64,000 nucleotides of DNA from RAM1 sp943372515 (GTDB taxonomy: Bacteria > Pseudomonadota > Gammaproteobacteria > Burkholderiales > Burkholderiaceae_C): assembly GCA_943372515.1 (NCBI GenBank), contig CALRYY010000006.1, positions 21,426-85,425 of the forward strand, given 5' to 3'. The notes beneath the pieces are model-generated. The model made no database searches. It was given only the letters and a program-made list of their open reading frames with translations, and was not told the DNA's origin. The position numbers and the translations under genes are program-made. Shown here piece by piece: positions 25,586 to 33,573 of the stretch; the first letter of the stretch is position 1; each line of letters begins with the position of its first letter.

Positions 25586-26464
25586 ATGTCAGACACATTT
25601 GATTTTTCTCCCTCGATGGTGGCCGCACTGGCGCAGGCAGACGCCGCGCGCGCCCTGGACGAAGACCTGGGCGCGGGCGACCTGACGGCCGGCCTGGTAG
25701 ACCCGGCGCGCCAGGCCCATGCCCGCGTGCTGGCCCGCGAACCAGCGGTCATCTGCGGCGCACCCTGGGCCGAAGCTGCGCTGGCGCGCCTGGCCCCCGG
25801 CGCACAGATCACCTGGCACGTGGCCGAAGGCCAGCGCTGCCGTGCCGACCAGGTGGTCTTTGAGGTGCAGGCCCCGGCCCGCGCGCTGCTGAGTGCCGAG
25901 CGCACCATGCTCAACTTTTTGCAACTGCTCAGTGCCGTGGCCACCAAGACGGCTGTGTACGTGGACGCCGTCAAGGGCACGCGCGCGCAGATCGTGGACA
26001 CACGCAAGACCCTGCCGGGCCTGCGCCTGGCGCAGAAATACGCAGTGCGCACCGGCGGCGGCACCAACCACCGCATCGGCCTGTATGACGCCGTGCTCAT
26101 CAAGGAAAACCATATCGCTGCCGCTGGCGGCGTCACGCCCGTGCTGCAGGCCGCAGCGCGCCTGGTGGCCACAGCCAGTACGCAACCCAGCTTCATCGAG
26201 ATCGAGGTCGAAACACTGGACCAGCTGCGCGAGGCGCTGGACGCCGGCGCAAAGATGGTGCTGCTGGACAACATGAGCCTGCCCACGCTGCACGAGGCTG
26301 TGCACATCAACGCAGGCCGCGCCATCCTGGAAATATCGGGCGGCGTGACGCTCGACGGCATCCGGGCCCTGGCTGAAACCGGCGTGGACCGCATCTCCAT
26401 CGGAACCCTGACCAAAGACGTCAAGGCCACGGATTTCTCCATGCGTTTGCAGGAACTCAAATGA
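25586..26464 (+). CDS. nadC: Nicotinate-nucleotide pyrophosphorylase (carboxylating)
   Basis: The 292-residue quinolinate phosphoribosyltransferase makes nicotinate mononucleotide from quinolinate and PRPP. Key stretches are EDLGAGDLTAGL, DTRKTLPGLR, KYAVRTGGGTNHRIGLYD, IKENHI and the C-terminal GVDRISIGTLTKDVK. ATG 25586 gives the family N-terminus; ATG 25574 is an alternative. Its stop overlaps the nadA start by 4 bp, so the two pathway enzymes are coupled. Confidence 0.97.
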   Translation: MSDTFDFSPSMVAALAQADAARALDEDLGAGDLTAGLVDPARQAHARVLAREPAVICGAPWAEAALARLAPGAQITWHVAEGQRCRADQVVFEVQAPARALLSAERTMLNFLQLLSAVATKTAVYVDAVKGTRAQIVDTRKTLPGLRLAQKYAVRTGGGTNHRIGLYDAVLIKENHIAAAGGVTPVLQAAARLVATASTQPSFIEIEVETLDQLREALDAGAKMVLLDNMSLPTLHEAVHINAGRAILEISGGVTLDGIRALAETGVDRISIGTLTKDVKATDFSMRLQELK

Positions 26465-27576
26465 GCACAGTCATTGACGTTGAATACGAACAACCCGAAA
26501 CCATTGGCGCTGCGGTGTGCGAGACCAAGCACGCCTGGGCCCGCATTCCGGTGGAGCCCGGCCCCCAACAGCGCGCCGGGCTGAAAGACAAGATCCGCCG
26601 CCTGCTGAAGGAAAAGAACGCGGTCATGGTGTCGCACTATTACGTGCACCCCGACCTGCAGGACCTGGCCGAAGAAACCGGCGGCATCGTCAGTGATTCA
26701 CTGGAGATGGCGCGCTTTGGCCGCGACCATGCGGCCCAGACGCTGGTGGTGTCGGGCGTGAAGTTCATGGGCGAAACCGCCAAGATTTTGAGCCCCGAAA
26801 AACGCGTGCTCATGCCCGACCTGGACGCCAACTGTTCGCTGGACCTGGGCTGCCCCATAGACGAATTCAACGCATTCTGCGACGCCCACCCCGACCGCAC
26901 GGTGGTGGTGTACGCCAACACCAGCGCTGCTGTGAAGGCGCGGTCTGACTGGCTGGTCACGTCCAGCTGCGCTTTAGACATCGTGGGCGCGCTGAAGGAA
27001 AAGGGCCACAAGATCCTGTGGGCGCCCGACCGCCACCTGGGTGGCTACATCCAGCGCCAGACCGGGGCTGACATGGTGTTCTGGAACGGCTCGTGCATCG
27101 TGCACGACGAGTTCAAGGCGTTTGAGCTGCAGGCGCTGATGAAGGAACACCCCCGCGCCAAGGTGCTGGTGCATCCCGAGTCACCCGCCGACGTGGTGGC
27201 GCTGGCACATGCGGTGGGCTCCACCTCGGCCATCCTCAAGGCTGCAAAAGACATGGACGCCAAAGAGTTCATCGTGGCCACCGACAACGGCATGATGCAC
27301 AAGCTGCGCACGCTGAACCCGGGCAAGGTGTTTTACGAGGCGCCTACCGCCGGCAACAGCGCCACCTGCAAGAGCTGCGCGCACTGCCCCTGGATGGCCA
27401 TGAACGGCCTGGCCGGCCTGGCCCATGTGCTGGAAACAGGCGGCAATGAAATCCACGTAGACCCGGCGCTGGGCCTGCAGGCGCGTGTACCGATTGACCG
27501 CATGCTGGCATTCACCGCCGCGCTGAAGGCGGGGCAGGCGGCCGGGTCGCTGGTGCCGGATATTGGAGCAGCCTGA
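26461..27576 (+). CDS. nadA: Quinolinate synthase A
   Basis: The 371-residue iron-sulfur enzyme condenses iminoaspartate with dihydroxyacetone phosphate to quinolinate. Signatures are MVSHYYVHPDLQDLAEETGG, SDSLEMARFG, GVKFMGETAKIL, DNGMMHKL and the C-terminal cluster Cys region CKSCAHCPWM. It is coupled to nadC. The third enzyme, nadB, is encoded convergently after one unrelated gene. Confidence 0.97.
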   Translation: MSTVIDVEYEQPETIGAAVCETKHAWARIPVEPGPQQRAGLKDKIRRLLKEKNAVMVSHYYVHPDLQDLAEETGGIVSDSLEMARFGRDHAAQTLVVSGVKFMGETAKILSPEKRVLMPDLDANCSLDLGCPIDEFNAFCDAHPDRTVVVYANTSAAVKARSDWLVTSSCALDIVGALKEKGHKILWAPDRHLGGYIQRQTGADMVFWNGSCIVHDEFKAFELQALMKEHPRAKVLVHPESPADVVALAHAVGSTSAILKAAKDMDAKEFIVATDNGMMHKLRTLNPGKVFYEAPTAGNSATCKSCAHCPWMAMNGLAGLAHVLETGGNEIHVDPALGLQARVPIDRMLAFTAALKAGQAAGSLVPDIGAA

Positions 27577-27603
27577 GCCGGATTTCTCTTTATTTGTAAA
27601 TGG

Positions 27604-27623
27604 CCTCCTCTGATCAGAGGAGG
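27604..27623. promoter_or_regulatory. Perfect 20-bp palindrome after nadA
   Basis: CCTCCTC, TGATCA and GAGGAGG form a continuous palindrome 28 bp after the nadA stop, with no T run following. It may be an operator for the downstream 205-residue protein or part of a termination structure. Confidence 0.5.
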
Positions 27624-27650
27624 AAAGCCGCGCGCCTGCGCGCCCGGCGG

Positions 27651-27670
27651 GCATTTGCATTGCAAAATGC
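27651..27670. promoter_or_regulatory. Near-palindrome upstream of the 205-residue protein gene
   Basis: GCATTTGCATTGCAAAATGC contains TTTGCA and TGCAAA around a central T, with outer GCA/TGC pairing slightly offset. It lies 30 bp before the start codon and is a candidate regulator site. Confidence 0.4.
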
Positions 27671-27699
27671 CGCGTCCCAATACACATTCAGGAGGAACC

Positions 27700-28317
27700 A
27701 TGGACATCCAGCTCAACTACATCAACAACTCGAACGACGCCAACAATTCGCAGGTGGTGATCTTTCAGAAGAACGTTGCCACCAACTTTGACGAACTGGC
27801 GGTGGCCTGGCAGGTGATCCAGTACTGCGGGTATGGGGACAACCACCCGTTCAGGTTTCCCATGTCCATGCAGGTCGGCGCAAGCGACAGCTATGGCAAC
27901 TACACGCCACAATTGACCGCGCAGAACGGGCAGTTGTTCACCATGCAGATGTCGGCCTCTGGCGACACGTTGGTCTACAGCGGAGCGGCCACCAGCATGA
28001 ACGAGGTGCAGGTGCTCAATGGGCTGCAAAAGGGCGCGATCAACGCCAGCATCTACAAGGACGGCCGGCTGCTGGCCATCAAGACATCCATCGCGCCGCA
28101 GCAAAGGGCGGTGTTCGAGTTCAAGCCGACGATCTGGATCGGCGTGGCGTCTCAGGTGGTGCAGGGCCAGGTGATGAACTCAGCCATCCTGTCAGACATC
28201 AACACCGAACTTTCATTGCTGGGCATTGCCAGCGCCGACATCGTCATGACCGGCGGCGGCCCGGGTCCGAATGCCACGCCGTTCCAGTTCAACCTGCAAA
28301 ACATCGTGATGGCCTGA
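27700..28317 (+). CDS. Hypothetical protein of 205 residues
   Basis: ATG 27700 follows a strong GGAGGA site. The protein starts MDIQLNYINNSNDANNSQVV and is rich in Asn, Gln, Val and Ser, with alternating hydrophobic pattern suggesting a beta-sandwich. It has no signal peptide, no membrane segment and a single Cys. I recognise no family. It lies between nadA and the convergent nadB but has two palindromes of its own upstream, so it is probably regulated apart from NAD synthesis. A cytosolic or self-assembling beta protein is possible but unsupported. Confidence 0.75.
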   Translation: MDIQLNYINNSNDANNSQVVIFQKNVATNFDELAVAWQVIQYCGYGDNHPFRFPMSMQVGASDSYGNYTPQLTAQNGQLFTMQMSASGDTLVYSGAATSMNEVQVLNGLQKGAINASIYKDGRLLAIKTSIAPQQRAVFEFKPTIWIGVASQVVQGQVMNSAILSDINTELSLLGIASADIVMTGGGPGPNATPFQFNLQNIVMA

Positions 28318-28339
28318 GCCTGGTGCGGCCCCGGAAGAC

Positions 28340-29923
28340 TCAGGGCGCCAGCACGGTCGGCTGCGGGTCGGCCAGCAGGCCCGGGTAGTCCAGGCTGTAG
28401 TGCAGGCCACGGCTTTCATGGCGGGCCTGCGCCGAGCGCACGATCAACTCGGCCACCTGCACCAGGTTGCGCAGCTCCAGCAGGTCGCGCGTGACGTGAA
28501 AGTGCGCGTAGAACTCATTGATCTCGCCCTGCAGCAACGCAATGCGGTGCGCGGCGCGCTCCAGCCGTTTGTTGGTGCGCACAATGCCCACGTAGTCCCA
28601 CATGAAGCGGCGCAGCTCGTCCCAGTTGTGCGAGATGACCACGGCCTCGTCGGCGTCGGTCACGCGGCTGTCGTCCCAGCCGGGCAGCAAGGGCGGGCTG
28701 GACAGCGGCGACTGCAGGATGTCCAGCGCGGCGGCGCGGGCAAACACCATGCACTCCACCAGCGAATTGCTGGCCAGCCGGTTGGCGCCATGCAGGCCGG
28801 AATAGGCTGTTTCGCCCACTGCATGCAGGCCCACCAGGTCAGTGCGGCCATGCAGGTCGGTGTGGATGCCGCCGCAGGTGTAATGCGCCGCCGGCACCAC
28901 CGGGATGGGCTCTTTGGAAATGTCGATGCCAAACTCAAGGCAGCGCGCGTAGATGTTGGGGAAGTGGGCCTGGATGAACGCCAGCGGCTGGTGCGAGATG
29001 TCCAGGTGCACGCAATCGATGCCGTGCTTTTTCATTTCAAAGTCGATCGCGCGGGCCACGATGTCGCGCGGCGCCAGCTCGGCACGGATGTCGTGCTGGG
29101 GCATGAAGCGCGTTCCCCCCGCGGATTCAGGCAGCTTCAGCTGCCCGCCTTCACCCCGCACCGCTTCGCTGATCAAAAAGCTCTTGGCATGCGGGTGGTA
29201 CAGGCAGGTCGGGTGAAACTGGATGAACTCCATGTTGCTCACGCGGCAGCCCGTGCGCCAGGCCGCCGCTATGCCGTCGCCCGTGGCCGTGTCGGGGTTG
29301 GTGGTGTACAGGTAGACCTTGCCCGCGCCGCCCGTGGCCAGGATGGTGTGGGGCGCGCGGAATGTCAGCACCTGGTCGGTCTTTTCGTCCAGCGCGTACA
29401 GGCCCAGGCAGCGGTTCAGCGGCAGGCCGCGCTTCTTGCCGGTGATCAGGTCCACCAGCACATGGTGCTCAAACAGCGTGATGCTGGGCGTGCGGCGCAC
29501 ATGCTCGATCAGCGTCTTTTGCACGGCGGCGCCGGTGGCGTCGGTCACGTGCACGATGCGCCGCGCGCTGTGGCCGCCTTCACGCGTCAGGTGCAGCTGG
29601 CCGTCTTCTTCAGAAAACGGCACACCCAGATCGCGCAGCCAGCCAATGCTCTTGGGCGCGTGCTCCACCACAAAGCGGGTGGCGGCAGGGTCTGACAGGC
29701 CGGCGCCTGCCACCAGCGTGTCGTCCACATGGGCGTCAAAGGTGTCGCCTTCGGCCAGCACGGCGGCAATGCCGCCCTGGGCCCAGCCGCTGGAGCCGTC
29801 GCTCATGGCGCGCTTGGTCAGCACAGCCACACGGTGGGTGGGCGCCAGGTGCAGCGCGGCAGACAGGCCGGCCAGGCCGCTGCCGACGATCAGCACGTCA
29901 AAGTCGTAATAGGTTTGGGTCAC
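28340..29923 (-). CDS. nadB: L-aspartate oxidase
   Basis: The 527-residue flavoprotein oxidises L-aspartate to iminoaspartate, the substrate of NadA. The FAD Rossmann motif VGSGLAGLSAALHL is near residues 12-25. SSGWAQGGIAAV, GGAGKVYLYTTNP and the active-site region AAHYTCGGIHTDLHGRTD are present. The start is GTG 29923. It follows scpA by 12 bp on the minus strand, so it belongs to the DUF3460-scpA-nadB operon rather than to nadCA. Confidence 0.96.
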   Translation of the reverse strand: MTQTYYDFDVLIVGSGLAGLSAALHLAPTHRVAVLTKRAMSDGSSGWAQGGIAAVLAEGDTFDAHVDDTLVAGAGLSDPAATRFVVEHAPKSIGWLRDLGVPFSEEDGQLHLTREGGHSARRIVHVTDATGAAVQKTLIEHVRRTPSITLFEHHVLVDLITGKKRGLPLNRCLGLYALDEKTDQVLTFRAPHTILATGGAGKVYLYTTNPDTATGDGIAAAWRTGCRVSNMEFIQFHPTCLYHPHAKSFLISEAVRGEGGQLKLPESAGGTRFMPQHDIRAELAPRDIVARAIDFEMKKHGIDCVHLDISHQPLAFIQAHFPNIYARCLEFGIDISKEPIPVVPAAHYTCGGIHTDLHGRTDLVGLHAVGETAYSGLHGANRLASNSLVECMVFARAAALDILQSPLSSPPLLPGWDDSRVTDADEAVVISHNWDELRRFMWDYVGIVRTNKRLERAAHRIALLQGEINEFYAHFHVTRDLLELRNLVQVAELIVRSAQARHESRGLHYSLDYPGLLADPQPTVLAP

Positions 29924-29935
29924 GGTGAAAAATCT

Positions 29936-30775
29936 TCAGGCCGGTGAATAGGCCAGACGCACATAGATGGGGGCAAAGGCCTCGGCCTGCGTGACCTCGA
30001 CCAGGGTTTCCTTGGCCAGCTCCAGCAGGGCGATGAAGGTCACGATCAGCACGGGCACGCCGCGGGTCACGTCAAACAGGTTCTCAAACTCGACGAACTT
30101 GCGGCCCTGCAGGTGGCGCAGCACGATGCTCATGTGCTCGCGCACCGACAGTTCTTCGCGGGTGATCTTGTGGTGCTGCACCAGCCGGGCGCGCTTGATG
30201 ATGTCGCGCCACGCATCCTGCAGGTCCACCACGTTCACGTCGGGAAAGCGCGGCTGGATCGATTGCTCGATGTACACCTGCGCGCGCAGCACGTCGCGGC
30301 CCACCTGGGGCACCGCGTTCAGGCGCGCGGCGGCCAGCTTCATCTGCTCGTATTCGAGCAGGCGGCGCACCAGCTCGGCGCGCGGGTCCTCGGGCTCCTG
30401 GCCTTCGGCCACCTTCTTGGGTGGCAGCAGCATGCGCGACTTGATCTCGATCAGCATCGCGGCCATCAGCAAATATTCGGCCGCCAGCTCCAGGTTGCGG
30501 CTGCGGATCTCTTCCACATAGACCAGGTACTGGCGCGTGACCCCGGCCATGGGGATGTCCAGGATGTTGAAGTTCTGCTTGCGGATCAGGTACAGCAGCA
30601 AGTCCAGCGGGCCTTCAAAGGCCTCCAGGAACACCTCCAGCGCATCGGGCGGGATGTACAGGTCGGTGGGCATGGCGAACAGCGGTTCGCCATACAGGCG
30701 GGCCAGCGCCACCTGGTCCACCACGTCAGGCATGCCGGGCACGCCTTGCAGGGGCACGGCTGCCGGGTCGCTCAC
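29936..30775 (-). CDS. scpA: Segregation and condensation protein A
   Basis: The 279-residue kleisin of the SMC-ScpAB complex shapes and segregates the chromosome. The N-terminal FEGPLDLLLYLIRKQNFNILDIPMA segment is diagnostic, shown here by FEGPLDLLL and NILDIPM, and the C-terminal winged helix contains VTFIALLELAKE. GTG 30775 is chosen as the start because it overlaps the stop of the DUF3460 gene (GTGA). The longer frame is antisense-like and lacks homologous sequence. Confidence 0.94.
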   Translation of the reverse strand: MSDPAAVPLQGVPGMPDVVDQVALARLYGEPLFAMPTDLYIPPDALEVFLEAFEGPLDLLLYLIRKQNFNILDIPMAGVTRQYLVYVEEIRSRNLELAAEYLLMAAMLIEIKSRMLLPPKKVAEGQEPEDPRAELVRRLLEYEQMKLAAARLNAVPQVGRDVLRAQVYIEQSIQPRFPDVNVVDLQDAWRDIIKRARLVQHHKITREELSVREHMSIVLRHLQGRKFVEFENLFDVTRGVPVLIVTFIALLELAKETLVEVTQAEAFAPIYVRLAYSPA

Positions 30776-30987
30776 TTGGCGTCGGTCTGGTAGACGTAGG
30801 GCTTTTGCGGCACTTCGCCGGCGCGGTAATCGCCCCAGGCGCTGCGGTCCACCGCCTTGTCCCACAGCAGGGCACGGCCGGCGCGCTGCTGGGCTTCGAG
30901 GTCGGGTTTGCCGGTTTTCAGTTCGTCGATGAACTGGGTGATTTCAGACTTGTAGTGGGCGCGGCGGAAGAAATTCGCAATGGACAT
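30772..30987 (-). CDS. DUF3460-family protein
   Basis: The 71-residue protein starting MSIANFFRRAHYKSEITQFI has the exact DUF3460 layout, with conserved LLWDK and the terminal PYVYQT. The family is restricted to betaproteobacteria and is regularly found immediately before scpA, as here with a 4-bp overlap. Biochemical role is unknown. Confidence 0.93.
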   Translation of the reverse strand: MSIANFFRRAHYKSEITQFIDELKTGKPDLEAQQRAGRALLWDKAVDRSAWGDYRAGEVPQKPYVYQTDAK

Positions 30988-31119
30988 GGGGAACCCTTTG
31001 TCAGGGATTTTAGCTGGCGGGGGCGGCGGGTGGGGATAAGGTGAGCGACCTCCGTATAGCTGCGGTGGCGCGGGCTCGTCATGAGAATGGCCGGGAGTCC
31101 ATTTTTGTTCCAGGTATCC

Positions 31120-33573
31120 ATGTCCATCAGCACGCCCCGCATCGGTTCCGCAGCATCCGGCCCATCGAGTCCCTTGGCGTCACGTCGGGGCGCCCCATCG
31201 ACGGTGGCAGCGACCGCTGTTAGCCCGTCTTCGCCGCGTGGCGGGGCGATCCCGCCGCGCCGACCCTCGCTTTCCTTTGTCGGGCCAGCGCCTGCGCGTC
31301 CCCGGCGGATGAGTGAATTGTTGACCGAAAGAGAGAATGTTGACATTCGAGAGAGCAAGTACAAGCTGACGGAGGACGGCGCAACAGAACTTCTCGCCAA
31401 GGCAGGCGCGGATACCCCCGCCTATGACAAGCGGATGCGCCGGCTGCTGGGCGATACCAGCACGACGCCGTTGGCGAAGTTGTTGAATGGAAAAACCTTG
31501 GCTGAAGCCAACGCCCTGATCATCACCGTCAGGACCCAGATCGACGCCCAAAAGGCCCGCACGCCAGAGGTTACCCGTGAATTGCTGCTGGGTTTGAGCC
31601 CCGAGGAGAAGGCTAAGGAGAGAGCTGAGAAGGCTAACAAGGCCGTCAACGAGGCGATTTGCAAGCTGCAGCAGGGCAATCCGCCCGGTCTGCGCGATGT
31701 TCTGGCCGGTGTTCCGGATTCAGACGAGACAGGATTGGGACAGCTTTTTGCCAACGCCCTGCAGAACCGGTCGGTGGAAGAACTTAAAGTTCTGGAGAAA
31801 GGCTTTCAAACCAGTGCCCGGGTGATGCTGATGGCCGATTCGAAAGCACCGCTGGAGCCCGCTACCAGGATGAAGTTCACGTGTCTGGATAAAGCTTTCA
31901 AGGAGGCCATTGAAAAGGCCACGAAACGCAAAGCGGAAAGCGAAACCATTCGAACCGAGAGCTGGGACAGCGTGCGCAGCCGATTGCTAAGGCCTCGCCC
32001 AGCTTCCGAGGATGCGATTTCGTCTACGCGGCTTCGTCGCAGTTCGACGGTCTCGACCGCTTCCAGCGCTTCCAGCAGTTCCAGCAGTTCCAGCAGTTCC
32101 AGGAGATCGTCGATCGCAGACGCTGAACTGTCCGCAGAGGATGTCGACGATGCAGATTTTTCGCCTAACTCCGAGCCTCCTGCGGAACTTGAAGAAGAAT
32201 CAAAATACCACGCCATCCGCGGACTTCAGCGATTGCACCAGTGCGCTTGCGGCCAGAGCACGGGTTTCGAGTCGTTGTGGCTTGACTCGCTGGCCACTGC
32301 CGCTGACGAGGAGGATTCCCAAGCGTTTTCTGCATATCTTCTGTCGACCCTCAAAGGCCTGCCGCCCGATGAGCTTCGAAAGATGGAGAACATCGTGGAG
32401 AGCTTTTTGACTAACCCAAGGGGTTCTGAGCACCAAGGCGTCGGGGAGAGCGTCCTTGAGGCCATCCGGAAGGCCCTCGAGCTCCATTCAGATGCGCCGA
32501 GTCCACCGGACAACAAGAACCCCGCCGGTGCAGCAAGCGCATCTCCAGTGGGCGCCTCGCCGGCTACTGAAAACGCTGACTTGAAAAAGGTAGTGGGAGA
32601 CGCACTAGCTGCGTATGACAAGGCAGCGAAAGATAAAGCCAAATTCGATGCCCCAAAGTGGATTGATCAGTTGCTCGAAAAATCGGCAAATCAACCGCAG
32701 ACTGTGATTGATCAGATGCGTGCTGCGCTGCGAACAAAGTCAAAGGATGAACTGAGCGCGCTTTTGGGCTGTGCGTTGCAGCTACCAACAGGCCCGGCAC
32801 AACTAAACCTTGCAAGTTTGATTCGACGACAAATTGAAGCCGCTTATGACGGAAAAGCTCCGTCTTCCGGGAGCGACTCCAAGAGCTCTGGGGCTGCAGC
32901 CGTATCCGGCCGGACTATCAACGATGCCAAGAACCCACCGGTTTCTGGCGAGGCTGGCAATTCATCGTCTGTCGCCGGGAGCATCGGCAATTCTTTTGCT
33001 GGCGCCTCGAGTCCCAGTTCAGCATCTGTACGCGCAAGCAGCAAGTGGAGGCTTGACAACAAAGCGGATTCTGTCACCCGCCAACTTCTGGCGCCGTTGA
33101 ATCAATTTGCGAGGCAGTTCGACAACGCCAGATCCAATTTCACTCAAGCGCGAACCGATTACCTGAAAGAAGATTCCCTTCGGCAGATTGTGGACGCAAC
33201 TCAGAAACTGGTCTTAGCGGCGCGCGGGATAGGCGATGGCATGAACGTACACGCCAAGACGCTGAACAAGGCATTCCTGGATGCTGCCAGGAACTTGAAA
33301 GACGTACTGGACAAAGTCGATGCAACCGTTGCCTCGGACACCCAGAAGATTTCGCGTAAGTGGCGGCCTTCGGATCTGGAACAGGCCGGGCTGGCCGTCA
33401 TCCAGCGGGGAATGCCTAGCGCCGACGGCAAAGCGCCTCGCACATCGATGGCGTCCTTGGCCACCAGCAGCCTCTACCAACGGGTGAGCTCCATCTTGGA
33501 GACCGAAGCTCAAGCCTCGAAGCTGGCTCGGAGCCTGCTCGAATCTCCCACAACGTCTCGAATCAACTCTTGA
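31120..33573 (+). CDS. Putative type III effector-like protein, Ser-rich with internal helical repeats
   Basis: From ATG 31120 the 817-residue protein has no Asp or Glu in its first 65 residues and about one quarter Ser in the first 50. Such an N-terminus is typical of type III secretion signals. A run of consecutive Ser residues lies near 315-330. Four related helical units recur: LAKLLNGKTLAEANALI (~117), FANALQNRSVEELKVLEKGF (~210), LLSTLKGLPPDELRKM (~407) and MRAALRTKSKDELSALL (~533). No enzyme motif or known effector family is recognised. Base composition is lower in GC than the neighbours, suggesting transfer. Its end overlaps the convergent sulP end by 11 bp. No PIP box is visible upstream. 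An ATG at 31081 is an alternative start. Confidence 0.6.
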   Translation: MSISTPRIGSAASGPSSPLASRRGAPSTVAATAVSPSSPRGGAIPPRRPSLSFVGPAPARPRRMSELLTERENVDIRESKYKLTEDGATELLAKAGADTPAYDKRMRRLLGDTSTTPLAKLLNGKTLAEANALIITVRTQIDAQKARTPEVTRELLLGLSPEEKAKERAEKANKAVNEAICKLQQGNPPGLRDVLAGVPDSDETGLGQLFANALQNRSVEELKVLEKGFQTSARVMLMADSKAPLEPATRMKFTCLDKAFKEAIEKATKRKAESETIRTESWDSVRSRLLRPRPASEDAISSTRLRRSSTVSTASSASSSSSSSSSSRRSSIADAELSAEDVDDADFSPNSEPPAELEEESKYHAIRGLQRLHQCACGQSTGFESLWLDSLATAADEEDSQAFSAYLLSTLKGLPPDELRKMENIVESFLTNPRGSEHQGVGESVLEAIRKALELHSDAPSPPDNKNPAGAASASPVGASPATENADLKKVVGDALAAYDKAAKDKAKFDAPKWIDQLLEKSANQPQTVIDQMRAALRTKSKDELSALLGCALQLPTGPAQLNLASLIRRQIEAAYDGKAPSSGSDSKSSGAAAVSGRTINDAKNPPVSGEAGNSSSVAGSIGNSFAGASSPSSASVRASSKWRLDNKADSVTRQLLAPLNQFARQFDNARSNFTQARTDYLKEDSLRQIVDATQKLVLAARGIGDGMNVHAKTLNKAFLDAARNLKDVLDKVDATVASDTQKISRKWRPSDLEQAGLAVIQRGMPSADGKAPRTSMASLATSSLYQRVSSILETEAQASKLARSLLESPTTSRINS
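32060..32104 (+). repeat. 9-bp tandem repeat coding for poly-Ser
   Basis: Three exact TTCCAGCAG units are flanked by a related unit on each side (TTCCAGCGC and TTCCAGGAG), in frame within the effector-like gene. Unit length is a multiple of three, so slippage would change Ser-run length without a frameshift. Confidence 0.8.

Noticed and set aside
31000..31119. Search for a PIP box (TTCGB-N15-TTCGB) before the effector-like gene
   Set aside because: No TTCGB pair with the right spacing is present; a single TTCGA upstream of the ShET2-like gene has no partner either.
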